From NCBI GenBank assembly GCA_050290245.1, contig JBNKHH010000076.1, positions 1 to 37,278 of the forward strand: a stretch of DNA of 37,278 bases, written 5' to 3'. This stretch comes from JBNKHH01 sp050290245. GTDB taxonomy: Bacteria > Pseudomonadota > Alphaproteobacteria > Rhodobacterales > Rhodobacteraceae. Below the pieces are notes generated by a model. That model saw only the letters and a program-made list of their open reading frames with translations, searched no databases and was not told the DNA's origin. Position 1 is the first letter of the stretch, and each line of letters starts with the position of its first letter. Positions 1 to 8,292 of this stretch are shown here, in pieces. The position numbers and the translations under genes are program-made.

Positions 1-69
1 AAGACAGCAGTGGCGGGTCGGGCCGGAGCGCCCGGCCCGCGATGCGATTTGCGCACGCGAAAGGAAGAC

Positions 70-765
70 ATGTCTGACCTTCAGGGATATGGTTGGCTGC
101 TACTTGACGGGCTGCTCCTGACGCTTGGCGTGGCGATCGCCTCGATGGTCGGCGCGCTGGCCCTGGGTCTCTTTGCGGCATTGGGCAAGCTCTTTGCGCC
201 GCGCGCGGGAAAAGCATTGATCGAAGCCTACACGACCTTCGTGCGCGGCGTGCCCGAACTCGTCCTGCTGCTGCTCATTTACTATGGCCTGCCGACCCTT
301 GTGCAGAACATAGCCCAGAAAGCCGGGTACGACATCTTGTTGTCGATCAATCCCTTCGTGGCGGGCATCGGCACCTTGACAGTCATCTACGCCGCTTTCG
401 CATGCGAGGTCTTTCGCGCGGCCTATCTGGCCCTGCCGCCAGGCCAGCGCGAGGCCGCCTATGCACTGGGGCTGAACCCGGTAATCACCTTCCGAAAGGT
501 CGAACTGCCACAGATGATGCGCTATGCGCTTCCCGGCCTCGGCAACGTCTGGATGGTGCTGGTCAAAGCTACGGCTCTCATTTCCATCATCCAGCTGCCC
601 GAACTCATGCGCAGCGCCGACATTGCGGCGCGATCCACGCGTCAGCCATTCACATTCTTTTTCGCGGCCTGCCTTCTGTATCTCGCGATAACGGCGGTTT
701 CGATGTGGGGGCAGAGCAGGCTGGAACGCTGGGCCGCTCGCGGGATAAGCGAGGCCGGAGCGTAA
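70..765 (+). CDS. Polar amino-acid ABC transporter permease (HisQ/HisM type), first of pair
   Basis: Inner-membrane permease subunit of a polar amino-acid importer, 231 aa. The protein is strongly hydrophobic with several membrane segments, and has the EAA loop that docks the ATPase at about residues 128-147 (EAAYALGLNP...). The N-terminal half has the family's FVRGVPELVLLLLIYYGLP stretch. I start at the ATG at 70, which has AAGGAAG just upstream; an in-frame start further up at 10 would add 20 charged, non-membrane residues. The stop overlaps the start of the second permease by one base (TAATG), so the two are translationally coupled. The binding protein and ATPase are not in the window and probably lie upstream. 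The family call is firm; the substrate is not readable, although the glutamyl-amine genes downstream suggest an amino acid or amine. Confidence 0.92.
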   Translation: MSDLQGYGWLLLDGLLLTLGVAIASMVGALALGLFAALGKLFAPRAGKALIEAYTTFVRGVPELVLLLLIYYGLPTLVQNIAQKAGYDILLSINPFVAGIGTLTVIYAAFACEVFRAAYLALPPGQREAAYALGLNPVITFRKVELPQMMRYALPGLGNVWMVLVKATALISIIQLPELMRSADIAARSTRQPFTFFFAACLLYLAITAVSMWGQSRLERWAARGISEAGA

Positions 766-1484
766 TGCAGTTCATCGCCGAACATCTGCCCAGGTTTCTT
801 GGGGGGGCGTGGATTACAATCCAGCTGGCGGCGCTCAGTTGTTCCTTGGGGCTGATTCTGGCGCTGCCGATCGCGCTTGCCCGCCTGTCGCGGAACACCG
901 CACTTCGCACGGTCGCGACGGCCTATGTCTTTTTCTTCCGGGGCACACCGCTTCTGGCCCAGATCTTCCTGATCTATTACGGCAGCGGACAGTTTCGGCA
1001 CGAACTGCAATCGGTCGGGCTTTGGAGCTTTTTCCGCGACCCGTGGTTCTGCGCCGTTCTGACCCTGTCGCTGAACACGGCAGCCTACACATCGGAGATC
1101 TTGCGCGGCGCGATCCAGGCGATCCCGAAAGGCGAGATCGAAGCGGCGCGCGCGCTTGGGTTGAGGCCCTTCCTGCTTTTGCGTCTGGTGATCCTGCCCC
1201 GTGCGATCCGCATCGGCTGGCCCGCCTACACCAACGAGGTAGTCTATCAGATCCAGGCGACGTCCCTTGTCTCGATTATCACGGTCATGGACATCACCGG
1301 CGTGGCGCGCGCCGTGGGAGCGCGCGACTTCACATTCTTCGAATCCTTTGGGCTGGCTGCGGTTCTCTATCTCATCATGGTCTACGGGTTTGTCTATTTG
1401 GCGAGAAGGACGGAAAGAAGGCTCAACGCTCACCTTGCAATCCCCGTACCCGCCCAGCGGAAACTGGGAGGGCTGACAAGATGA
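765..1484 (+). CDS. Polar amino-acid ABC transporter permease (HisQ/HisM type), second of pair
   Basis: Partner permease, 239 aa, forming the membrane heterodimer with the preceding gene. It shows the same plan: an FFFRGTPLLAQIFLIYYG segment in the first half and an EAA loop near residues 124-145 (EIEAARALGLRP). The ATG at 765 overlaps the previous TAA by one base, and the stop overlaps the next gene's ATG (ATGA at 1481-1484). This tight packing places permeases, GntR regulator and gamma-glutamyltransferase in one transcript. The C-terminal tail after the last membrane segment is basic. Family assignment is secure; substrate is inferred from context only. Confidence 0.92.
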   Translation: MQFIAEHLPRFLGGAWITIQLAALSCSLGLILALPIALARLSRNTALRTVATAYVFFFRGTPLLAQIFLIYYGSGQFRHELQSVGLWSFFRDPWFCAVLTLSLNTAAYTSEILRGAIQAIPKGEIEAARALGLRPFLLLRLVILPRAIRIGWPAYTNEVVYQIQATSLVSIITVMDITGVARAVGARDFTFFESFGLAAVLYLIMVYGFVYLARRTERRLNAHLAIPVPAQRKLGGLTR

Positions 1485-2230
1485 GCGGCGCGATACCAAG
1501 CCAGAAAACTGTCTCCGCCGGAAAAAAACGCGGCGTGCTTCGCGAAAAAGCGTTTCTGGCGCTGAAAGACGCCCTTTTGCACGGGAATCTGCAACGCGGC
1601 GAGCGCCTGTCCGAGGCGCGGCTGATGCGCGAATTCGGGATCGGCCGGACGCCCCTGCGCGAAGCCCTGAACCGTCTCGAACGGGAAGGTCTGGTGGTGA
1701 GCCAGCCCAACAGCGGATATTCGGTCGCCAATCTCGATATCGACGCAGTGTGTGATCTGCTGGTCGTGCGCGAAGGGCTCGACGCAATGGCCGCCGAAAT
1801 CGCGACCGAAACCGCCACGGACGAGGAGTTGCGCGGACTGAGCCGGGTCATGGATGACATCGACGAGCTGGACCGCGCGCATGAGCGCACGCCCGATGTG
1901 TACGCACGCGAATTGGAGCTGGGCCTTGAGGTTCACGAGGTCATCCTGGCGGCCACGCACAATGCTCCGCTGATCGAGATCACGCAACGTGTCTATGACC
2001 AGCTGCGCCTTGCGCTCTGGGTCGAGGTGCGCTGGATTGATCAATGGACGATGGCCGTGTCGGAACACCGCGACATCGTCGAGGCCATGCTGGCCCGCGA
2101 TGCCCCCCGTGCGGTCAAGGCGGCGCGGGCGCATGTGCGCTCATCGCGTCGCAACATGCAAATGATCCGCGAAGTGTCGGCGCACCGCCGGGATCGCGGC
2201 AGCCGTATTCCGGTTCCGGACGACTATTAG
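1481..2230 (+). CDS. GntR family transcriptional regulator, FCD (FadR) subgroup
   Basis: Regulator of 249 aa. An N-terminal winged helix-turn-helix spans roughly residues 15-85 and contains the typical GERLSEARLMREFGIGRTPLREAL recognition segment. The C-terminal all-helical FCD domain (about 90-225) carries spaced histidines (VHEVILAATHN, SEHRDIVEAM, RAHVRSSR) that usually bind a metal and help hold a small carboxylate or amino-acid ligand. It starts in an ATGA overlap with the second permease and is followed 14 bp later by the gamma-glutamyltransferase gene, so it is probably co-transcribed and may regulate its own operon. One of this protein and the second GntR (6901-7587) is the likely reader of the GTGATCAC palindromes at about 3.98 and 4.07 kb; the sequence does not tell which. 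Confidence 0.9.
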   Translation: MSGAIPSQKTVSAGKKRGVLREKAFLALKDALLHGNLQRGERLSEARLMREFGIGRTPLREALNRLEREGLVVSQPNSGYSVANLDIDAVCDLLVVREGLDAMAAEIATETATDEELRGLSRVMDDIDELDRAHERTPDVYARELELGLEVHEVILAATHNAPLIEITQRVYDQLRLALWVEVRWIDQWTMAVSEHRDIVEAMLARDAPRAVKAARAHVRSSRRNMQMIREVSAHRRDRGSRIPVPDDY

Positions 2231-2244
2231 ATAACGGAGAACTC

Positions 2245-3831
2245 ATGCGCGACTTTCATTTCCCGGGCCGATCATCCGTGCACGCGATGGAGGCGATGGT
2301 CGCCACGTCGCATCCACTGGCGACCGAAGCTGCCATGCAGGTCCTCCGGGAGGGCGGGAGCGCGATGGATGCAGCCATTGCGGGGTCTGCTGTCATGGCG
2401 GTGGTCGAGCCGCAGATGACCGGGATCGGCGGCGATTGCTTCGCGCTTGTTTCGCAAAGCGGGAACAGCGACGTCATGGCCTTCAACGGATCGGGCCGCG
2501 CGCCCCTAGCTGCATCCGCCGACGCGTTGCGCGAGTCGGGGCTGAGAGAAATTCCTGTCGACTCGATCCACACTGTTACCCTGCCCGGCGCGGTGGACGG
2601 TTGGTTTCGGCTGCACGAGCGTTTTGGCCGGCTGGACATGGCGCGCCTGCTGAAGCCCGCCATTGCATATGCTCGGCACGGCTATCCGGTACATGCCCGC
2701 GTCGCACGGGACTGGCGGCAGGCCCGGATACATCTGGCGAAGCGGGACGCAACGCGCGCCCTGTTCCTGCCGGGCGGCGACTGCCCCATCGAGGGAGCGG
2801 TCCACCGACAGGAACGCCTGGCAAATACACTGGAGATCATAGCGAAAGAAGGCCCGCGCGGGTTTTACGAAGGGCCTGTTGCCGAGGCGATGGTGCGCAC
2901 GCTGCAGTCCCACGGCGGCGTGCACACGGCGGAGGATTTCGCCGGGGTCGAAGGCAATTTCGTAACCCCTGTCTCGACCGATTATCGCGGTCGCACCGTG
3001 CATCAAGTGCCCCCCAACAACCAGGGCCTGACGGCGCTGATGATTCTGAACCTTCTGGAACAGTTCGATGTTGCGTCCCTGACGCCCGGCAGTGCCGAAC
3101 GGCTGCACCTGGAGATCGAGACCGCGCGGCTGGCCTATGCCATGCGCGACAGGCACCTAGCGGACGCGGCGCATATGAAGGTGCGGATCGAGGATATCCT
3201 GTCCAAAACCAAGGCCGCCGAGTTGAGCCAGCGGATCTCGCACGACCATGCCATGACCGATATTGGCCCGCTCGGGCTGAGGAAGTCGGACACTGTATAT
3301 ATGACCGTCGTCGACCGTGACCTCAACGCGGTCAGCTTCATCAACTCAATCTTCGACAGTTTTGGCAGCGGGATTCTCTGCGCTGAGACGGGCGTCCTGT
3401 TCCAGAACCGCGGCCATTCCTTTTCCCTCGATCCCGCCCACCCCAACATACTCGAACCCGGCAAGCGGCCGATGCACACGATCATGCCGGGCATGGTGAC
3501 GCGGAATGGACAGCCGGTGCTGTCCTTCGGGGTCATGGGCGGAGACTACCAGCCTCTGGGACAGGCGCGCGTGATCTCAAACCTGTTCGATCACGAACTG
3601 GACCTGCAAGGCGTGCTGGATGCCCCGCGCGTCTTTCCCGGCGACGGCGATGTCGAGGTCGAACGCAGCGTGCCTTCCCATGTGCTGCGCGACCTTGCCG
3701 CCAAGGGCCATACCCTGCGACTGGCAGAAGAGCCGCTTGGCGGTGCCCAGGCGATCCGGATCGACCACGACCGAGGCACCCTTATCGGCGCCTCTGATCC
3801 GAGAAAGGATGGCTGCGTGGCCGGTTATTGA
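2245..3831 (+). CDS. Gamma-glutamyltransferase family Ntn-hydrolase
   Basis: Gamma-glutamyltranspeptidase/hydrolase family protein of 528 aa, a normal length. These enzymes cut themselves into two subunits and transfer or hydrolyse gamma-glutamyl groups. The N-terminal GGSAMDAAIAGSAVMAVVEPQMTGIGGD block is typical. The self-cleavage nucleophile should be Thr350 in the stretch SDTVYMTVVD, matching the TTHxSVVD motif of E. coli GGT but lacking its second Thr and the His. The oxyanion region reads GGDYQPLGQARV, the pattern of the YwrD/cephalosporin-acylase-like branch rather than the classic periplasmic enzyme. No signal peptide is visible, so it is probably cytoplasmic. It is the last gene of the ABC/GntR operon. 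Given the PuuA-like synthetase downstream, removal of a glutamyl tag from a pathway intermediate is a reasonable guess. Confidence 0.88.
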   Translation: MRDFHFPGRSSVHAMEAMVATSHPLATEAAMQVLREGGSAMDAAIAGSAVMAVVEPQMTGIGGDCFALVSQSGNSDVMAFNGSGRAPLAASADALRESGLREIPVDSIHTVTLPGAVDGWFRLHERFGRLDMARLLKPAIAYARHGYPVHARVARDWRQARIHLAKRDATRALFLPGGDCPIEGAVHRQERLANTLEIIAKEGPRGFYEGPVAEAMVRTLQSHGGVHTAEDFAGVEGNFVTPVSTDYRGRTVHQVPPNNQGLTALMILNLLEQFDVASLTPGSAERLHLEIETARLAYAMRDRHLADAAHMKVRIEDILSKTKAAELSQRISHDHAMTDIGPLGLRKSDTVYMTVVDRDLNAVSFINSIFDSFGSGILCAETGVLFQNRGHSFSLDPAHPNILEPGKRPMHTIMPGMVTRNGQPVLSFGVMGGDYQPLGQARVISNLFDHELDLQGVLDAPRVFPGDGDVEVERSVPSHVLRDLAAKGHTLRLAEEPLGGAQAIRIDHDRGTLIGASDPRKDGCVAGY

Positions 3832-3973
3832 CACCCCAGGACGAAGAGGCTTCGCCGACACAGTTCGATCACGTTCTGTCGCTGGTTCGGACGGCCAAGA
3901 AGGCCGGCAAGTTTAGGAGCTTTTGCGCGCCTTTGAAAGGGTTCTCTGTGGTGCCCCTACGAGACAAAAACTC

Positions 3974-3993
3974 CAAAAAGTGATCACTTTTTG
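3974..3993. promoter_or_regulatory. Perfect 20-bp palindrome, candidate GntR operator
   Basis: The sequence CAAAAAGTGATCACTTTTTG is identical on both strands. Its core GTGATCAC recurs 85 bp further on, next to the -35/-10 region of the aminotransferase gene. Symmetric sites with a TGATCA-like core suit dimeric GntR/FCD regulators, and two such regulators flank this gap. Confidence 0.6.
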
Positions 3994-4034
3994 TCTTATT
4001 GCGTTCACCTTCCGAAAATCTACGTCATAATAAG

Positions 4035-4066
4035 TTGACATTTTCTGCGTCCAAAATCAGTAAAGT
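4035..4066 (+). promoter_or_regulatory. Candidate promoter for the aminotransferase operon
   Basis: A consensus TTGACA at 4035-4040 is the only good -35 box in the gap. The -10 is weak: CAGTAA (spacing 17) or TAAAGT (spacing 20) are the best candidates. The latter falls inside the second GTGATCAC site. Confidence 0.4.
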
Positions 4067-4074
4067 GATCACAC
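4062..4074. promoter_or_regulatory. Second GTGATCAC site, upstream of the aminotransferase start
   Basis: AAAGTGATCACAC repeats the core of the palindrome at 3974-3993 (GTGATCAC at 4065-4072), with one A-rich flank conserved. It lies about 24 bp before the chosen ATG at 4096 and overlaps the expected -10/transcription start region, a position fitting repression. Confidence 0.55.
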
Positions 4075-4095
4075 ATTGTGAATTTGGGGGTAAAC

Positions 4096-5505
4096 ATGAG
4101 CGGCGAAGATATCGTCCACCGTCCTGCGCCGAATCCTAGCCTCGCGGCGCTCTGTGCGAACGCCCGCGAGATTGCCGGGCGCGAAGCTCGGCTCTACGAA
4201 AAGCGGCGGCCGCGCAGCAAAGCCATGTTCGACGACCGCGAACCGGGCTTTTACAATCATGTTCCGCAGCACTGGATGCGGGACTGGCCCATGCCCTTCC
4301 CCTTTGCGGTCACAGGCGCCTGCGGCAGCATCCTGACCGACATTGACGGCAATGAGCTTGTCGATTTCTGCCTTGGCGATACCGGCGCGATGTTCGGGCA
4401 TGCGCCCCGGCCGATCGTCGATGCTCTGGCTCAATCGGCCACGCGCGGCCTGACGACGATGTTGCCTTCAGCCGAGACGGCAGAGGTCGGCAAGTTGTTG
4501 ACTGACCGCTTTGGCCCGTTCGTCTTCCAGATCGCCACCACTGCAAGCGATGCCAACCGCTTTGCTATCCGCGTCGCCCGGGCCGTGACGGGCCGCAGGA
4601 AGGTCCTCGTGTTCGACGGCTGCTATCATGGCGCTGTCGACGAAACTCTGGTTGATTTTGAGGATGGAAGGACTGTCGCCCGCAAGAACCTGCTCGGTCA
4701 GGTTGTCGATGTCACAACAACGACCGTCAGCGTCCCGTTCAACGACCTCACTGCCCTGAAGGCGGCGCTGGAGACCGGCGAAATCGCCGTTGTGCTGGCC
4801 GAACCGGTGATGACGAATTGCGGCATGATCCTGCCGGACGAGGGGTACCTGAGAGCGTTGCGCGAGATGACCCGCGCAGCGGGCACTCTGCTTCATATCG
4901 ACGAGACCCACACGATTTCGACGGGCCTTGGCGGCTATACGGCGGCGCATGGTCTTGAACCGGATGTCTTTGTCGTGGGCAAACCCGTAGGTGGCGGCGT
5001 GCCGGTCGCGATCTGGGGCATGTCACAGGACGTGGCGCGGGCGATGACGGATATCCGCGACAACATGAGCGGCATCGGCCATTCCGGTATCGGCACAACC
5101 CTTTCGGGCAGCACGCTGCAAATCGCCTGCCTGCGCGCCTGCCTGGAAGAGGTCATGACCGCGGACGCATATGAGACAATGAACCGCCACGCAGACCGGC
5201 TGGAACAGGGCTTCACCGACGCAATCCGGGCCGCAGGACTGCCGTGGCATGTCAGCCGTGTTGGCGCACGGCTCGAAATCGTCTTTTCGGCCAAGCCTGT
5301 TCGCAACGCGCAAGAGGCTCGCGCAGCGGCAATTGATGATATCCAACATGCCTTGCATATTGACCTGCTCAACCAGGGCTACCTCGTGACGCCATTTCAC
5401 AACATGGTGCTGGTGGCACCGACCACAACCGAGGCACAGATCGAAGGGCTGCTTGAGGCCTTTGGACACGTGCTGACCCGCCTTATCGGACAGGAGGCCG
5501 CGTGA
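4096..5505 (+). CDS. Class-III PLP-dependent aminotransferase, glutamate-1-semialdehyde aminomutase-like
   Basis: Fold-type I PLP enzyme of 469 aa. The PLP lysine is expected at Lys296 in VVGKPVGGGVPVAIWG and the pyridine-nitrogen aspartate at Asp269 in HIDETHT. The segment around FDGCYHGAVDE is the usual phosphate-side loop. It aligns by eye with glutamate-1-semialdehyde-aminomutase-like transaminases rather than with HemL itself, being longer and found in a catabolic setting. I chose the ATG at 4096, with GGGGG 5 bp upstream; an in-frame GTG at 4078 is possible but lacks a ribosome site. Its stop overlaps the next ATG (TGATG), coupling it to the glutamine-synthetase homologue. The substrate is probably an amine or amino acid, possibly glutamylated; this is inferred. 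Confidence 0.87.
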   Translation: MSGEDIVHRPAPNPSLAALCANAREIAGREARLYEKRRPRSKAMFDDREPGFYNHVPQHWMRDWPMPFPFAVTGACGSILTDIDGNELVDFCLGDTGAMFGHAPRPIVDALAQSATRGLTTMLPSAETAEVGKLLTDRFGPFVFQIATTASDANRFAIRVARAVTGRRKVLVFDGCYHGAVDETLVDFEDGRTVARKNLLGQVVDVTTTTVSVPFNDLTALKAALETGEIAVVLAEPVMTNCGMILPDEGYLRALREMTRAAGTLLHIDETHTISTGLGGYTAAHGLEPDVFVVGKPVGGGVPVAIWGMSQDVARAMTDIRDNMSGIGHSGIGTTLSGSTLQIACLRACLEEVMTADAYETMNRHADRLEQGFTDAIRAAGLPWHVSRVGARLEIVFSAKPVRNAQEARAAAIDDIQHALHIDLLNQGYLVTPFHNMVLVAPTTTEAQIEGLLEAFGHVLTRLIGQEAA

Positions 5506-6887
5506 TGACCGAGACCAGACCGACCGAAGCTGCCTCAATCGAAGAAGCAGAGGCGTTTCTTGCCAAGCACCCCGATATCCCGGCCTTCGATGTCGTGTTG
5601 ATCGACCCGAACGGGATCGCTCGCGGCAAGATCATTCGCCGCCACGAACTTTTGGGCCTGTACCGGTCCGGCCGGCATCTTCCGGGCTCGATCCTGGGGC
5701 TCGACGTCACAGGTGAGGATGTCGACGAGACGGGGCTGGTCTGGGACGACGGGGACGCGGACCGGATCGCATGGCCAATTGCCGGATCGCTGGTCGAACT
5801 GCCCTGGACCTCTCCGAAACGCGGTGAGGTCCGGGTCAGTCTTTACGAGCTTGACGGAACGCGCATGGGGGCCGATCCGCGCCATGCCCTATCGCGGCAG
5901 ATCGAGGCGTTTGACCGGATCGGAATGAACCCCGTCATGGCCTTCGAGCTTGAGTTCTATCTTTTGGATCCCACACCGGACGCCAGCGGCAACCCACAGG
6001 CTGCGCGGATGCCGATCACGGGCGATCCGGTGCAGTCGACCCAAGTCTACGAGCTGGACCCGCTCGACAATCTGGAAACCTTCATCGCCGAGCTTTATGC
6101 CCATGCCGAGGTGCAGGGGCTTCCCGTCGAGACCATGATTTCCGAGTATGCGCCCGGACAATATGAACTGACCTTGCGGCACCGTGATAGCGGCCTGCGC
6201 GCGGCGGATGATCTGGTGATGCTGAAACGGCTGGTGCGGGGCCTCGCGATCCGGCATGGAATGCGCGCCAATTTCATGGCAAAACCCTTTGCCGGGCGCT
6301 CAGGCTCGGGGATGCACTTGCACACCAGCCTGGCGAACGAGGCGGGCGAGAACCTGATGGCGGACACGGGCGATGAACTGGCGCCACTGCTCCTGAATGC
6401 GGTGGCGGGGCTGCAAAAATCTCTGGCGGAGTCGATGCTTCTTTTTGCGCCCAACATCAACTCGTGGCGACGGTTTGGCCGCAACAGCTATGCGCCGACC
6501 GCCGCGACATGGGGGCGCAACAACCGCAGCGTGGCCATCCGGATCCCGGCCGGAAACCCCGCCAACCGCCACATCGAACACCGCACGGCCGGTGTCGATG
6601 CCAACCCCTATCTGGTGGCGGCGGGCGTGCTGGCCGGGATGTACGAGGGCATCCGGGACAAGCTTTTGCCCGACGCCGAATCCACGTCCTATGACGCAAC
6701 GGCCAAACATGCCTTGCCAAAAGACTGGGCCTCGGCAATCGCGAGCGCGTCGGACTCTGCGTTCATCAGAGAGGCGCTCGGCGACAAGATGGCAACCGTG
6801 TTTCTGGCACTGCGACAATCAGAATACGACCGCTTCATGGCCGAGGTCACGGCCGAAGAGTTCCACTATTTCGGCAACAGGATCTGA
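5505..6887 (+). CDS. Glutamine-synthetase family protein, gamma-glutamylamine synthetase (PuuA-like)
   Basis: ATP-dependent ligase of the glutamine synthetase superfamily, 460 aa. The N-terminal beta-grasp part (about 20-115) includes VVLIDPNGIARGKIIRR. The catalytic domain shows the Glu-rich MAFELEFYLLD, SEYAPGQYEL, GSGMHLH and NPANRHIEHRTAGVDANPYL motifs that bind the metals, ATP and glutamate. The last motifs and the length are those of PuuA/GlnT-type enzymes that glutamylate amines rather than ammonia. It sits directly after a transaminase, before a GntR regulator, and one operon downstream of a gamma-glutamyltransferase, all pointing to gamma-glutamyl amine metabolism. The GTG at 5502 is an alternative start; the ATG at 5505 is preferred. 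The amine substrate is unknown. Confidence 0.88.
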   Translation: MTETRPTEAASIEEAEAFLAKHPDIPAFDVVLIDPNGIARGKIIRRHELLGLYRSGRHLPGSILGLDVTGEDVDETGLVWDDGDADRIAWPIAGSLVELPWTSPKRGEVRVSLYELDGTRMGADPRHALSRQIEAFDRIGMNPVMAFELEFYLLDPTPDASGNPQAARMPITGDPVQSTQVYELDPLDNLETFIAELYAHAEVQGLPVETMISEYAPGQYELTLRHRDSGLRAADDLVMLKRLVRGLAIRHGMRANFMAKPFAGRSGSGMHLHTSLANEAGENLMADTGDELAPLLLNAVAGLQKSLAESMLLFAPNINSWRRFGRNSYAPTAATWGRNNRSVAIRIPAGNPANRHIEHRTAGVDANPYLVAAGVLAGMYEGIRDKLLPDAESTSYDATAKHALPKDWASAIASASDSAFIREALGDKMATVFLALRQSEYDRFMAEVTAEEFHYFGNRI

Positions 6888-6900
6888 CACGGCGGCGCGG

Positions 6901-7587
6901 ATGCGAGATATTTCGACCCAACACCAGCAGATCTATCTGGCCCTGCGCGAGCAGCTTATTTCGGGGCAGATCGCTCCAGGTACGAACGTCAGCATGCGCG
7001 GGATCAGCAAAACGATGGACGTGGGCCTGATGCCGGTTCGCGGGGCGATCACGCGCCTGAGCGGGGAACGTGCTCTGGAGGTTCAGCGCAACGGCCGCAT
7101 CTGCGTTCCGGAACTGACCCGGCATCGTTTCGAAGAGTTGATGCAGGCACGCCAGCAGCTTGAACCGGTCTGCGCCATGCGCGCCCTGCCCTTCATGACG
7201 CCAGAGGACATCGCGGAAATGGAGGCCTGCGACAGACGCATGAACGAAAGCTACAACACCGGCGACGCGGGCGCGTACATGCGGGAGAACTACCAATTTC
7301 ACTTCACGCTCTACCGATCAAGCAGATCCGAAGTCTTGGTGCCGCTTCTGGAAAGCGTCTGGATGCAGTTTGGTCCCTTCATGCGCAGCGTCTTCAAAAT
7401 CGACGAAAAATCCGACATCGTCGACAAACACCAGATGGCCCTTGAAGCGATCAGACGCAATGACGCCGATGCCCTCGGATTGGCCATAGAGGCCGACATC
7501 ATGGACGCGGTTCATCTGCTCAGGCAGTCCCTAGGCGAGGATACAGGCGACGATTCGGTCGGAAATCGAATTCCCGCCCGGCACTGA
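6901..7587 (+). CDS. GntR family transcriptional regulator, FCD-like
   Basis: Second GntR regulator, 228 aa, 13 bp after the synthetase gene and likely in the same transcript. The winged helix covers about residues 5-70; its recognition part reads MRGISKTMDVGLMPVRGAITRL, more divergent than the usual LAExLGVSRTPVREAL pattern. The C-terminal helical ligand domain contains YQFHFTLYR and DKHQMALEAI, typical metal/ligand positions of FCD proteins. The ribosome site is weak (GCGGCGCGG), consistent with low expression of a regulator behind a strongly translated gene. It probably controls the transaminase/synthetase operon through the GTGATCAC sites. Confidence 0.85.
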   Translation: MRDISTQHQQIYLALREQLISGQIAPGTNVSMRGISKTMDVGLMPVRGAITRLSGERALEVQRNGRICVPELTRHRFEELMQARQQLEPVCAMRALPFMTPEDIAEMEACDRRMNESYNTGDAGAYMRENYQFHFTLYRSSRSEVLVPLLESVWMQFGPFMRSVFKIDEKSDIVDKHQMALEAIRRNDADALGLAIEADIMDAVHLLRQSLGEDTGDDSVGNRIPARH

Positions 7588-7618
7588 CGCTCAGATGCTG
7601 GCCGGCACGTTGCCACAA

Positions 7619-7652
7619 CACCTGGACAAAGGGTTTTTCAGGTCGCCAGGTG
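7619..7652. terminator. Inverted repeat between convergent operons, possible terminator
   Basis: CACCTGG (7619-7625) and CCAGGTG (7646-7652) can pair around a 20-nt loop in the 117-bp gap between the GntR stop and the end of dctQ, where two operons meet head-on. There is no clean T-tract after it, so the terminator role is tentative. Confidence 0.3.
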
Positions 7653-7704
7653 ATTGTCGCTCTGACGTTCCGGCCCGCTGCCGGGTCGAGCGCCCAAAAC
7701 CGAC

Positions 7705-8238
7705 CTAACTCACCTGTTCAGAATTGTCGGACGGCGTCTCGGACCCGTCACCGGCCCATTGCGCGGCCAGGTGAACCACGATGATGATCGCCGCAATCGG
7801 AACGATCACGGCGACCCAGACCATCGCTATTCCCAGAGTGTCCATCGTCAGCCCGGCCTGCCGGCCGAGGTAGCCTTTGGCCAGCCCACCGCGCAACCCG
7901 AAGAAGCAAAACCAGATCACAGGCAGGATGAAGGCCAGGACTGCTGCCGAGCGGATTGTTTCGGCCAAAAGGCCCAGCAACGCGGGGCGCGGCGGAAAAA
8001 CGCTTTGCATCAAGATCGCATCGGAACGTGTCTTGAAGGAAAGCGTCGCGCCCAAAAGTCCGGTCCACACCATCATGTAGCGGGCAACGTCCTCGGTCCA
8101 GATCGGGGGTGAGGAAAACACATAGCGCGCCACCACCTGGATCATGACGGTGATGAACATGCCCGCCACGGCCAGGACGGCAACCCGGCGGGCCAACCCG
8201 TGCAATGCGTTGCTGGTGTTAATTGTAAGTTGGCGCAT
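7705..8238 (-). CDS. dctQ: TRAP transporter small permease, DctQ family
   Basis: Small membrane subunit of a TRAP-type secondary transporter, 177 aa with four hydrophobic helices (about 18-38, 55-75, 95-115, 135-158). The motif around VARYVFSSPPIWTEDVARYMMVW is the hallmark of DctQ. It pairs with the large permease DctM to move a substrate delivered by DctP, driven by ion gradients. I chose the ATG at 8238, preceded by GAGGGG about 8 nt upstream; a GTG start at 8280 would add 14 residues. It is the last gene of the amidase-dctM-dctP-dctQ operon, 54 bp after dctP. Confidence 0.88.
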   Translation of the reverse strand: MRQLTINTSNALHGLARRVAVLAVAGMFITVMIQVVARYVFSSPPIWTEDVARYMMVWTGLLGATLSFKTRSDAILMQSVFPPRPALLGLLAETIRSAAVLAFILPVIWFCFFGLRGGLAKGYLGRQAGLTMDTLGIAMVWVAVIVPIAAIIIVVHLAAQWAGDGSETPSDNSEQVS

Positions 8239-8292
8239 GGTGTGGCCCCTCGGCAGGAAAGGGGCGCCCGCGTCGGGCACCCCAACGAAAGC

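Larger units (their letters stand above)
3832..4095. other. Intergenic region between the two glutamyl-related operons
   Basis: A 264-bp gap. The first ~90 bp are GC-rich and carry an open but unrecognised reading frame; I see no convincing gene. The second half becomes AT-rich and holds the GTGATCAC palindromes and a TTGACA box listed separately. I see no clear hairpin plus T-tract terminator for the gamma-glutamyltransferase operon. Confidence 0.6.

Noticed and set aside
642..1787. Long minus-strand open frame (381 codons) opposite the second permease and the GntR gene
   Set aside because: It is antisense to two well-supported genes, with Arg/Gln/Asp-rich text of the kind seen opposite GC-rich codons, and no family motif.
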